The notes under the pieces are model-generated. The model was not told where the DNA came from, searched no databases, and was given only the letters and a program-made list of their open reading frames with translations. Positions 35,769 through 44,125 of a stretch of DNA of 64,000 nt are shown here, one piece after another (the stretch's first letter is position 1; each line of letters starts with the position of its first letter). Origin of the DNA: an uncultured Clostridia bacterium (lineage in GTDB: Bacteria > Bacillota > Clostridia > Christensenellales > Aristaeellaceae); NCBI GenBank assembly GCA_947565865.1, contig CANOHT010000008.1:1-64000 (forward strand). The letters run 5' to 3'. Both the position numbers and the translations under genes were made by a program.

Positions 35769-36671
35769 TTACATCTTGATGGCGCCTACCAGCGCGCCTT
35801 TGACAAAGTACTTCTGCAGGAAGGGATAAACGATCATGATCGGCGCGATGGTCAGGAACAGGGTGGCCATCTGGGTGCCGACGCCGGAAACCTGGCTGGT
35901 GAGATCCTTGTAGCCCTGCATGTTCACATTGGCGTTGAAGTTGCCCACGCCGCTGTTGACCACCGCCCGCAAAACCAGGGGGAGCGGCCACTGATCGGAC
36001 TTGTCCAGCACCATCATGGGCCAGAACCACTCGTTCCAGTAGCCCACGGCCACAAACAGGGAGAAGGTGGCGATGATGGGCAGCTGCAGGGGCAGCACGA
36101 TGCGGAAGAAAATCTTCAGCTCGGACGCGCCGTCGATTTTCGCCGCTTCCAGCATGCTTTCAGGCATTTGCTCAATGCTGCTCTTGATGATGATGATATT
36201 GAAGCAGGATACCCCGCCCATCAGCACGATGGCGATTCGCTGGTTGAGCAGCCCCAGGTCGCGGATGTTCAGATACGCCGGGATCAGGCCGCCGCCAAAG
36301 TACATGGGGATCAGCGCGAAGAGGGCGAAGAACAGCTTCCTGCCCGGATAATTGGGCCGGGAGAGGGCGTAGGCCGTCAGCAGGGTGATGACCATGGCGT
36401 ACACGGTGCCAAGCCCCACAATGTACAGCGTTGAAAGATAGCCGCTGAAGAGAATCGGCGCGTCAAAGACGTACTTGTAATTCACCAGCGTGAAATCCGA
36501 CGGGGCCAGGAAAAGCATCCCCGGGTTGGCGTTGTTCGTCCGCTCTCCGGCGAAGGATACCAGGAGCATGTTGTAGAAAGGGATGATAATCAGCAGGGCG
36601 AAGACGGTCAAAAAGGCGTAGACCACGATGTCAAACCATTCAATTTTCTTTTTTCTTCCGGCGCTTGCCAT
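35769..36671 (-). CDS. LplC-type ABC transporter permease
   Basis: 300 residues with six membrane segments. The LplC hallmarks are present: MLFLAPSDFTLVNYKYVF in the first loop, GGGLIPAYLNIRDLGLLN, the EAA loop MLEAAKIDGASELKIFFRIVLPLQLP, GYWNEWFWPM, and the end FLQKYFVKGALVGAIK. Partner of the LplB-type permease 15 bases upstream. No ATPase gene is in the cluster. Confidence 0.93.
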   Translation of the reverse strand: MASAGRKKKIEWFDIVVYAFLTVFALLIIIPFYNMLLVSFAGERTNNANPGMLFLAPSDFTLVNYKYVFDAPILFSGYLSTLYIVGLGTVYAMVITLLTAYALSRPNYPGRKLFFALFALIPMYFGGGLIPAYLNIRDLGLLNQRIAIVLMGGVSCFNIIIIKSSIEQMPESMLEAAKIDGASELKIFFRIVLPLQLPIIATFSLFVAVGYWNEWFWPMMVLDKSDQWPLPLVLRAVVNSGVGNFNANVNMQGYKDLTSQVSGVGTQMATLFLTIAPIMIVYPFLQKYFVKGALVGAIKM

Positions 36672-36686
36672 GAACGCTTCCTCCTT

Positions 36687-37625
36687 TTACGCGAACAGCC
36701 CGCTGCCGCTGACTTTTTTGATGATGAAGTTGGCGCCCACCAGCAGCGCCACGTTGATAATGGACTTGAACAGGCCCACCGCCGTGGAGAAGCCGTAGTC
36801 CGGTATGGCGCCGAAGGTGATGTCGTAAACGTAGATGTCAATGGTGGTGGCGACGGACTTCACCGCCGAATTCTGCAAATTGAAGATCTGGTCGAAGGAG
36901 CCGCCCATGAGCCCGCCGATGGACAGAATCAGCATGACGATAATGGTCGGCATGATGCCCGGCAGCGTGACGTGCCAGATGCGCCGCAGCCGTCCCGCGC
37001 CGTCCACCTCCGCCGCCTCGTACAGCTCGGTGTTGATACCCATGATGGCCGCCATGTAGATGATGGCCGACCAGCCCGCGCCCTTCCAGATGGAGCTGAT
37101 GTACAAAAGCGGCCGGAAAAAGGTTTTCGATGCCATGAAGTTCACCGGCGCGATGCCGAATGCGCCGATCATGGCGTTGACCAGCCCCTCCTGCCGGAAC
37201 AGCGTGCGCGCCACGATGCCCACCACCACCCAGGACAGAAAGTGCGGAAAGGTGAAGATGGTCTGATAAACCCGCTTGAGCTTGGCGCCGCGCATTTCAT
37301 TGATGAAGATGGCCAGCAGGATGGGGAAGAAGAACTCCACCGCCAGGCGGGTCAGGCTGATTTCCAGCGTTGTCACAATGGAGCGCATGGCCCCGGCGGT
37401 GATAAACAGACGCTCAAAATTGGCCAGGCCGATCCATTCGCTGCCCAGTATTCCCTTGCGGATGTTGAATTTTTCAAACGCCATGAGCAAGCCGTAAATG
37501 GGCTTGTAGACAAATACGCCGAACCATGCAAGGGCGGGGAGCAGCATCAGATAGATGTACCGGGCCTCCAGCATCCGCCGCCACAGGCCTGATGAGCGTC
37601 CCAGCCGCCGCCTTTGAACGACCAT
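36687..37625 (-). CDS. LplB-type ABC transporter permease
   Basis: 312 residues with six membrane segments. Signature blocks are YKPIYGLLMAFEKFN, GSEWIGLANFERLF, and the EAA loop ELYEAAEVDGAGRLRRIWHVTLPGIMP, with FDQIFNLQN near the end. It begins 69 bases after the kinase gene, in the same operon. Confidence 0.93.
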   Translation of the reverse strand: MVVQRRRLGRSSGLWRRMLEARYIYLMLLPALAWFGVFVYKPIYGLLMAFEKFNIRKGILGSEWIGLANFERLFITAGAMRSIVTTLEISLTRLAVEFFFPILLAIFINEMRGAKLKRVYQTIFTFPHFLSWVVVGIVARTLFRQEGLVNAMIGAFGIAPVNFMASKTFFRPLLYISSIWKGAGWSAIIYMAAIMGINTELYEAAEVDGAGRLRRIWHVTLPGIMPTIIVMLILSIGGLMGGSFDQIFNLQNSAVKSVATTIDIYVYDITFGAIPDYGFSTAVGLFKSIINVALLVGANFIIKKVSGSGLFA

Positions 37626-37694
37626 AGAATCACCCCAATCGTATTTCTATGGAACCATCATAATGGTTTTCGGCATGCTCAAACAGGGCTAAAT

Positions 37695-39431
37695 TCATCC
37701 AAAAGTTTCATTATCTTCGGTTTTTCGACACAAAGTGAAGGGCGAGACGGTTACGATGACCCGCAGTCCGCCTTCCGCGCGGTTTTCCATGCGCAGGCGG
37801 CATCCCTCGCCGTTGACCAGCCTCAGCCGCTTATGGATATTGAATACGCCGATGCGATCCATGTACAGCGGCCTTTCATCACTGCCGTCTGCCTCAGCCA
37901 GCTCGCGGTTCATGGCCTCCAGCTTGCCTTCATCCATGCCGACGCCGTTATCCTCGATCCAGAGGATGAGGCTGTCGTTTTCCTTCCGAGCGGTGATCCA
38001 AATGCGCGGCTCGGTCGGCTGCTTCTTCACCAGGCCGTGGAGGATGGCGTTTTCGCACAGGGGCTGCAGCGTCATCCGGGGGAGGATGATGCCGCCGCAA
38101 TCCGGGGCTGCCCGATAGATAAACTGGTAGGTCTCTCCATACCGCAGGCGAATGATTTTTTCATATTCCCGAAGACAGCCGATTTCCTCGGTCAAGGTTG
38201 CCATCAGCGTTTCTCGGCGCGTACCGTAGCGGTAGATACGGGCCATGGCGGTACACATCTCGCAAATGGATTTTTCCGCGCCGGCCCGGGCCATGCCCCG
38301 GATGCACTCCAGGTTGTTGTAGAGAAAGTGAGGGTTGATCTGCGATTGCAGGTGGAGGAGCTGCTCATTGACGTATTTCAGGTTGGCGTCGTAGAGTGCC
38401 TGGCGCATATCCAGCTCCAAGGCGGCGTGGTTTTGCAGGCGGACGAGCATATGATTGATGTTTTGGGTCAGGAAGGCGAACTCCCTGTATCGGCTTTCAT
38501 GCACCACCAGCGCCTGAGCCTCCCGGCCAATGGCCTTAATCTGCCGGATGATGTCCTCTACCGGCGCGAGGAGCTTTCGATAAAGCGCGGCGGCTACCAG
38601 GCTGCCGCACAGAACCATCACGCCGCTGAGAAAGACCGCCCAGTAGCGATACCAGGGATTGGTGCTTAACAGATGGGACTGATTGGTCAATTTGAGGATA
38701 TCCCAGCCCAGCACGCTGCTGCGGGCGGCGGTGATCCAGTATTCCTGGCCCTCATGACGCAGCCGCTTTTCTGTTTGCCATATATCCGCGAGCATTTCCT
38801 CCGGCCATTGGGCGGGATTGAGCAGCGCTTGTCCCTCGCCATCCAGCACCAGATAGCAATCCTTGTCAAAGTAAACGTCCATCAGCGCTTGCAGGTCATA
38901 AGCCACAAAGAGCGCGCCGACGTAGGTCTGCTCGTAGGCCAGGCTATACAGCGGCGTGCGCCATTGCAGATAATACAGAGGCTCGCCAATTCTGCTTTTT
39001 TTGATTGCCGCGTCCTCATACACGGGCTGATGAAAAGGCTCCTCGACGTGCCGGATTTCCGGGATGCGCCCCGCGTTCAGACTGGTTTCATCCCGGAAGT
39101 CCAGCCGCGCGCCGATGGCGATGTCATCCAGTAAAAGCCCCTTCATCAGTTGGCTGAGAAGCGGATACAGTCGGTAGCGGCTGGCGTGGGAGGCTAACGC
39201 ATATTCCTTCACCTGTTCGTTGTAAGAAAGCTCCACCGCGATGTCAGCCTTGCGCTGAAGATAGGCGTCCATGGCGCTGCAGGCCCGCAGGGTGGACTCC
39301 TCCTCATATCGGTAGGCTGTGCCGACCTCCACCGCGTGATTGGCGAGAAACAAGCCCCAGATGCCCACAAGCTGTGCCGCGACGCTCAGGCATACGAACA
39401 GCGCCAGAATACCCTTCAGGGATAGTTTCAT
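37695..39431 (-). CDS. YesM-type sensor histidine kinase of the glycan locus
   Basis: 578 residues: TM1 about 9-31, an extracellular Cache-like region about 35-260, TM2 about 263-284, HAMP, then INPHFLYN with phospho-acceptor His368, LCENAILHG and DNGVGM. It is the first gene of the operon, behind a promoter at 39507-39535. Its partner regulator is the short YesN protein at 33369-34118, so the two-component pair is split by the three importer genes. Confidence 0.92.
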   Translation of the reverse strand: MKLSLKGILALFVCLSVAAQLVGIWGLFLANHAVEVGTAYRYEEESTLRACSAMDAYLQRKADIAVELSYNEQVKEYALASHASRYRLYPLLSQLMKGLLLDDIAIGARLDFRDETSLNAGRIPEIRHVEEPFHQPVYEDAAIKKSRIGEPLYYLQWRTPLYSLAYEQTYVGALFVAYDLQALMDVYFDKDCYLVLDGEGQALLNPAQWPEEMLADIWQTEKRLRHEGQEYWITAARSSVLGWDILKLTNQSHLLSTNPWYRYWAVFLSGVMVLCGSLVAAALYRKLLAPVEDIIRQIKAIGREAQALVVHESRYREFAFLTQNINHMLVRLQNHAALELDMRQALYDANLKYVNEQLLHLQSQINPHFLYNNLECIRGMARAGAEKSICEMCTAMARIYRYGTRRETLMATLTEEIGCLREYEKIIRLRYGETYQFIYRAAPDCGGIILPRMTLQPLCENAILHGLVKKQPTEPRIWITARKENDSLILWIEDNGVGMDEGKLEAMNRELAEADGSDERPLYMDRIGVFNIHKRLRLVNGEGCRLRMENRAEGGLRVIVTVSPFTLCRKTEDNETFG

Positions 39432-39506
39432 AAGCTCCCTCCTTCTTTCGCGTTAAGGGTTTGCCTTGGTATGCGCGCCTGCTGCGGCCGTTTGAATCTA
39501 TATGCG

Positions 39507-39535
39507 ATTATAACATGTTGACGAGATGGGCGCAA
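39507..39535 (-). promoter_or_regulatory. Promoter of the glycan-use operon
   Basis: On the minus strand TTGCGC (39535-39530), a 17-base spacer and TATAAT (39512-39507). The -35 is poor, which fits activator dependence. Confidence 0.6.
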
Positions 39536-39580
39536 GGCGCGGGGCAGGACGGAGAATTTACTTGCCGCAAGAGGAAGATA

Positions 39581-39610
39581 TTGAAAAACACCCCGGATTT
39601 GTGTTATGAT
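39581..39610 (+). promoter_or_regulatory. Promoter of the ABC exporter operon
   Basis: TTGAAA at 39581-39586, an 18-base spacer and TATGAT at 39605-39610, about 40 bases upstream of the first exporter gene. It is divergent from the glycan-operon promoter. Confidence 0.7.
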
Positions 39611-39646
39611 AAACGATATGTCAATGGTGACGCAAAGGAGGAAATC

Positions 39647-41416
39647 ATGAGAGAAACGCGGTTTGCGAGCCATTATGTCAGCAGACACTGGCTGCAATAT
39701 CTGCTGGGCATCGCGGCCTTGTTTGTGGTGGATGCCATGAACGTTTATGTGCCCCAGTTCGCCGGGGAGATCACCGACGGTCTGGCCGGCGGCTCCATGG
39801 GTATGGCCGGCGTGATGTCTTTGGTGTGGCGGATTGTGTTCATCGGCGCGGTGATCGCGCTGGGGCGGTTCTGCTGGCGCTTTTTTCTCTTTGGCGCGGC
39901 CCGCTCCATTGAGAAGGAGATCCGCAATGATCTCTTTGGCCATCTGACGAAATTGTCGGTGCGCTATTTCAACGAGCACAAAACCGGCGATTTGATGGCG
40001 CACTTCACCAACGACCTGATGAGCGTCCGGCAGCTGCTGGGCATGACGGTCATCACGGCCTTTGACGCCTCGGTGATGCTGGTGCTGGTGCTGGGCAAAA
40101 TGATTCAGTATGTCAGCCTGAAGCTGACGCTGGTGGCGGTCATTCCGATGCTGCTGATCATTGTCGGTGATTATTTCTACGGCAAGACCATGCACCGCCG
40201 CTTCCGAGAGCGGCAGGAGGCATTCTCCGATCTGACGGATCAGGTGCAGGAGACAGTCAGCGGCATCCGCGTCATCAAGGCCTTCGTCCAGGAGCAGAAG
40301 GAGCTGCTGGCCTTTGCCAAGATCAACCAAAATGCCCAGGACAAGAACCTGCGGGTGGTACGGCTCCGCGCCCTGGTGATGCCGCTTTTGAACATGGTCA
40401 TCGGCATCAGCAGCCTTCTGACGCTGCTCTACGGCGGTTATCTGGCCATTCACGGCGAAATCACCTTGGGCCAGTTTATCGCCTTCAACAGCTACATCGG
40501 TATGCTGGTATGGCCGATGATGGCCGTGAGCGAGTGCATCACCTCGGTTTCCCAGGGCTTGGCGTCCATGGGCCGCATCATCACCATCTTTGACGAAAAG
40601 CCCGATATTGTGGATGACAGCCAGGTGAAGCCCATCCAGGCGCTGAAGGGCGAGGTGGAGCTGCGGGAGCTGAGCTTTGCCTACCCGGATCAGCCGAAGA
40701 CGCCGGTACTGACGCAGGTCTCGGTGAAGGTGAAGGCCGGGGAAACCCTGGCCATCCTGGGCCGGACGGGCAGCGGCAAGACCACCATCCCCACCTTGCT
40801 GATGCGGCTGTATGACGCCGAGGACGGCAGCATTCTGCTGGATGGTCACGCCATCAGGGAGATTCCCCTGAAGACGCTGCGCCACGGCATCGCCTATGTG
40901 CCCCAGGAGAGCTTCCTGTTCTCCGACACCCTGGAAAACAACATCGCCTTCGGTGTGGATGAATGGAAGCGCGAGACGGTGGAGGCCGCGGCGCGGGCCG
41001 CCTGCATCCATGATAACATCATGGACTTCCCCGAGGGCTACGCCACCCTGGTGGGCGAGCGCGGCGTGACCCTGTCCGGCGGACAGAAGCAGCGCAGCGC
41101 CATCGCCCGGGCGCTGATGAAGGATGCGCCCATCCTTATTCTGGACGATGCGCTGTCCGCCGTGGATACCGACACGGAGCGGCAGATTCTGCACAACTTG
41201 AAGGAAAACCGCCGGGGGAAGACCACCATCATCATTGCGCACCGCATATCCACCATCCAGGATGCCGACCACATCATGGTGCTGGAGGAAGGCCGGGTGG
41301 CGGAGTACGGCGATCACGCGGCGCTGTTGGCCCACAACGGTCTGTATGCCAAGCTGTACGAGAAGCAGCAGCTGGAAAAGCAGCTGCATGAGGAGGGAGG
41401 GGCACGGGATGACTGA
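39647..41416 (+). CDS. ABC exporter half-transporter, degenerate Walker B subunit
   Basis: 589 residues: six-helix exporter domain (about 10-300) and an ATPase domain (about 340-575). Walker A is GRTGSGKTT, the Q loop AYVPQESFLFSD, and the signature LSGGQKQ is consensus. Walker B reads ILILDDALSAVD, with Asp in place of the catalytic Glu. This is the pattern of the degenerate-site subunit in heterodimeric exporters such as TM287/288 or BmrCD. GGAGG lies six bases before the ATG. Drug or lipid export is likely but the substrate is unknown. It overlaps the partner gene by 8 bases. Confidence 0.93.
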   Translation: MRETRFASHYVSRHWLQYLLGIAALFVVDAMNVYVPQFAGEITDGLAGGSMGMAGVMSLVWRIVFIGAVIALGRFCWRFFLFGAARSIEKEIRNDLFGHLTKLSVRYFNEHKTGDLMAHFTNDLMSVRQLLGMTVITAFDASVMLVLVLGKMIQYVSLKLTLVAVIPMLLIIVGDYFYGKTMHRRFRERQEAFSDLTDQVQETVSGIRVIKAFVQEQKELLAFAKINQNAQDKNLRVVRLRALVMPLLNMVIGISSLLTLLYGGYLAIHGEITLGQFIAFNSYIGMLVWPMMAVSECITSVSQGLASMGRIITIFDEKPDIVDDSQVKPIQALKGEVELRELSFAYPDQPKTPVLTQVSVKVKAGETLAILGRTGSGKTTIPTLLMRLYDAEDGSILLDGHAIREIPLKTLRHGIAYVPQESFLFSDTLENNIAFGVDEWKRETVEAAARAACIHDNIMDFPEGYATLVGERGVTLSGGQKQRSAIARALMKDAPILILDDALSAVDTDTERQILHNLKENRRGKTTIIIAHRISTIQDADHIMVLEEGRVAEYGDHAALLAHNGLYAKLYEKQQLEKQLHEEGGARDD

Positions 41417-43199
41417 GCGGCAGAAGGAAAGCAAGGATGAAGTCCGCTACCAGGGCAACGCCTTCCTGCGGATGATGGGCTATGTCAGGCCTTACTGGAA
41501 GACAGTGGTTGTCTGCCTGGTGCTGGCGCTGCTGATTACCGGCCTGGATTTATACCGGCCGATTCTCATTGGCAATGCCATCGACGCATACATCACCGGC
41601 GATTTTGCCCCCGGCGAGATGGCGGAGGCGCGCTTCCTCGGCGTGCTGAAGGCGGCGGGGCTATACCTTGCCATGCTGGCGGCGACCTTCGTCTTCAGCC
41701 GCAAGCAGTATCTGATGATTCAGGAAACGGGTCAGAAGATCGTCTATACCATGCGCGAGGAGCTGATGGCCCATGTGCAGAAGCTCAGTATGCGCTTTTT
41801 TGACCTGACGCCCGTGGGCCGCATCGTCACCCGCGTCACCAACGATACGGAGTCCATCAACGAGCTGTATTCCGACATTATTGTCCGCTTTTTCCGCAAC
41901 GTCATGATGATCCTGGGGCTGGCGGTGGTGATGCTGACCCTGAACGTCCGCATGGCGCTGCTGAGCTTTGCGCTGGTGCCGGTGGTGCTGGTGCTGACAA
42001 TCTACTTCCGAAAGATGTCCCGAAAGGCATACCAGCTAAGCCGCACCTGGCGCACGGTGCTGAATACCTTCCTGTCCGAGCATCTCTCCGGCATGAAGCT
42101 GATTCAGATTTTCGCCCGGGAAAAGGAGAAGCACGCGGAGTTCAACGACAAGAGCGAGGAGCTGTACAAGGCCGGCTACAAGGAAATGATGGTCTACGCC
42201 ATCTTCCGCCCCAGTCTCTACCTTGTGTCGGTGATTGCCATGGCGCTGGTGCTGGGCGGCGGCAGCGCGCAGGTGCTGGGGGGCGCGATTTCCCTGGGTA
42301 CGCTGTACGTTTTTGTGCAGTACATCAGCAACCTGTTCGACCCCATTCAGGAGCTGGCGGAGCAGTTCTCCACCCTGCAGTCGGCCATCGCGTCGGCGGA
42401 GAAGATCTTCACCCTGCTGGATGAGGAGCCGATGATTCAGGATCCCGAAAAGCCCGTGGCGCTGCCGGGGATCAAGGGCCGGATTGAGTTCGACCATGTG
42501 TGGTTCGCCTATGACAATGAGCATTATATCCTCAAGGATGTATCCTTCACCATTGAGCCCGGCCAGCGGGTGGCCTTTGTGGGCGCCACAGGCGCGGGCA
42601 AGTCTTCCATCCTGAACCTCATCGGCCGGTACTACGATATTCAAAAGGGCGCCATCCGCATTGACGGCGTTGACATCCGACAGCTGTCCCGGGATCAGAT
42701 TCGCCGGGCCATCGGTCAGGTGCAGCAGGACGTGTTCATTTTCACCGGAGACGTGAAGAGCAATATCCGCCTGCGGGACGAAAGCATCTCCAATGCCGCC
42801 ATCCGTGAGGCAGCGCGGAACACCAATGCCAGCCGCTTCATCGAGCGCCTGCCCCACGGCTATGACGAGCGGGTGACCGAGCGCGGGGCAACCTTTTCGG
42901 CAGGGCAGCGGCAGCTTTTGTCCTTTGCCCGAACCCTGGCCTATGATCCCGCCATCCTGATTCTGGACGAGGCCACCGCCAACATCGACACCGAGACGGA
43001 GCTGTGGATTCAGGAGGCACTGGAAACGCTGATGAGGGGCCGCACCACCATCATGGTGGCGCATCGACTGTCCACCATCCAGCACGCCGACCGCATCATT
43101 GTGATGCACCATGGCCGCATCCGCGAAAGCGGCACCCATCAGGAGCTGCTGGACATGGACGGCATTTATAAGAAGCTCTACCAGCTGCAGTTGGCATAA
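41409..43199 (+). CDS. ABC exporter half-transporter, catalytic Walker B subunit
   Basis: 596 residues: an exporter membrane domain (about 20-325) and an ATPase domain (about 360-590). Walker A is GATGAGKSS, the signature is the altered FSAGQRQ, and Walker B is ILILDEATANID with the catalytic Glu. Together with the upstream subunit this gives one consensus and one degenerate ATP site. It starts at the ATG at 41409 inside the end of the upstream gene, with GGAGGGG upstream. Confidence 0.93.
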   Translation: MTERQKESKDEVRYQGNAFLRMMGYVRPYWKTVVVCLVLALLITGLDLYRPILIGNAIDAYITGDFAPGEMAEARFLGVLKAAGLYLAMLAATFVFSRKQYLMIQETGQKIVYTMREELMAHVQKLSMRFFDLTPVGRIVTRVTNDTESINELYSDIIVRFFRNVMMILGLAVVMLTLNVRMALLSFALVPVVLVLTIYFRKMSRKAYQLSRTWRTVLNTFLSEHLSGMKLIQIFAREKEKHAEFNDKSEELYKAGYKEMMVYAIFRPSLYLVSVIAMALVLGGGSAQVLGGAISLGTLYVFVQYISNLFDPIQELAEQFSTLQSAIASAEKIFTLLDEEPMIQDPEKPVALPGIKGRIEFDHVWFAYDNEHYILKDVSFTIEPGQRVAFVGATGAGKSSILNLIGRYYDIQKGAIRIDGVDIRQLSRDQIRRAIGQVQQDVFIFTGDVKSNIRLRDESISNAAIREAARNTNASRFIERLPHGYDERVTERGATFSAGQRQLLSFARTLAYDPAILILDEATANIDTETELWIQEALETLMRGRTTIMVAHRLSTIQHADRIIVMHHGRIRESGTHQELLDMDGIYKKLYQLQLA

Positions 43200-43246
43200 T
43201 GCCAAGGCGCGGCAGGGAGCATCTATTAAGAAGAGGAGTTCGTTTT

Positions 43247-43609
43247 ATGAAGATGACGACGATTGAAAATAACCATATTTTGTGTGCGGTGATTGACAGC
43301 GAGGAACCGGTGCTGACCGATGCCCAGTCCGCGCTGGATTTGCTGGTGCAGGCCAAGTATGAGCATGGAACGAAGAACATTGTCATCAGCAAAAGGCTGG
43401 TGGCGGAGGCGTTCTTCATCCTCAGCACGGGCCTTGCGGGTGAGATTTTGCAGAAGTACGTCAACTATGGCGGGCGCATTGCCATTTACGGCGATTATTC
43501 GCATTATACCAGCAAGCCCTTGCAGGACTTCATTCGTGAAAGCAATAAAGGCAAGGACGTGTTCTTTGTGGCAACCCAGGAGGAAGCCATTGAGCGGCTG
43601 ACACGGTAA
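43247..43609 (+). CDS. DUF4180 family protein
   Basis: 120 residues of the DUF4180 family (ILCAVIDSEEPVLTDAQSALDLL, NIVISKRLVAEAFFILSTGLAGEILQK in part, GRIAIYGDYSHYTSKPLQDFIRESN). The fold is STAS-like in appearance; no reaction is assigned. AAGAGGAG precedes the ATG by nine bases. It starts 47 bases after the exporter pair and may be co-transcribed with it. Confidence 0.85.
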   Translation: MKMTTIENNHILCAVIDSEEPVLTDAQSALDLLVQAKYEHGTKNIVISKRLVAEAFFILSTGLAGEILQKYVNYGGRIAIYGDYSHYTSKPLQDFIRESNKGKDVFFVATQEEAIERLTR

Positions 43610-43633
43610 TGCAATACCCCGAGCCTGCAATGG

Positions 43634-43767
43634 ATCGCGCTAGCGGAAATGGGAGTCTGAGGGCCGATGGCCCTCAGGCGGGGGGTGGGAGCAAGGCCCC
43701 CAACGTACCTTTCGCGAAGCGAAAAAGAAGCAGTTAGGGAGTGAAGCGATTCCGCACGGTCGGTTCC
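43634..43767 (-). repeat. Two-hairpin repeat, minus orientation
   Basis: The same element as 1-270: TGAGGGCC-GAT-GGCCCTCA, linker GGCGGGG, then GGGAGCAAGGCCCCC and a diverged CGGTCGGTTC end. It faces the copy at 43959-44097. Confidence 0.75.
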
Positions 43768-43800
43768 CCAAAACTTAAATGGATAGGAAAAGTTCCCCTC

Positions 43801-43856
43801 TTAGCCTTCCTCCTTGGGGAAGGTGTCGCGGCGGAACGCCGTGACGGTTGAGGGAA
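43801..43856. repeat. CCTTCC...GGGGAAGG-type intergenic repeat
   Basis: TTAGCCTTCCTCCTTGGGGA, then AGGTGTCGCGGCGGAACGCC and GTGACGGTTGAGGG. Similar CCTTCCCC-x-GGGGAAGGTG...GAAGCCGTGACGGATGAGGG elements are, from memory, common between genes in gut Firmicutes. It holds two hairpins (CCTTCC/GGAAGG and CGGCG/CGCCG). Confidence 0.55.
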
Positions 43857-43889
43857 ACTCCCGGAACACATATTTTAGAAATGCAAACG

Positions 43890-43929
43890 AAAAGAGCGGA
43901 ATCGGCGAAAATGCTGATTCTGCTCTTTT
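43890..43929. terminator. Bidirectional terminator between DUF4180 and ilvA
   Basis: AAAAGAGC-G-GAATC and GATTC-T-GCTCTTTT pair around a 12-base loop, with A/T tails on both sides. The two convergent genes end on either side. Confidence 0.85.
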
Positions 43930-43958
43930 ATTGATTGTTCATCACAATCGATGCGTTT

Positions 43959-44097
43959 GGAACCGACCGTCAGGGACGCTGCGGTGCCTGACTACGTTTT
44001 GTTCGCTTCGCGAGGGGGGAGACGTTGGGGGCCTTGCCCCCAACCCCCTGCCTGAGGGCCATCGGCCCTCAGACTCCCTTTTTCGCTGGCGCGATGT
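43959..44097 (+). repeat. Two-hairpin repeat, plus orientation
   Basis: The inverted partner of 43634-43767: GACCGTC block, GGGGGCCTTGCCCCC, then ACCCCCTGCC and TGAGGGCC-ATC-GGCCCTCA, ending in GACTCCC. Confidence 0.75.
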
Positions 44098-44125
44098 GTG
44101 AGGCGGTTGATGCCTTTTTATCTGT

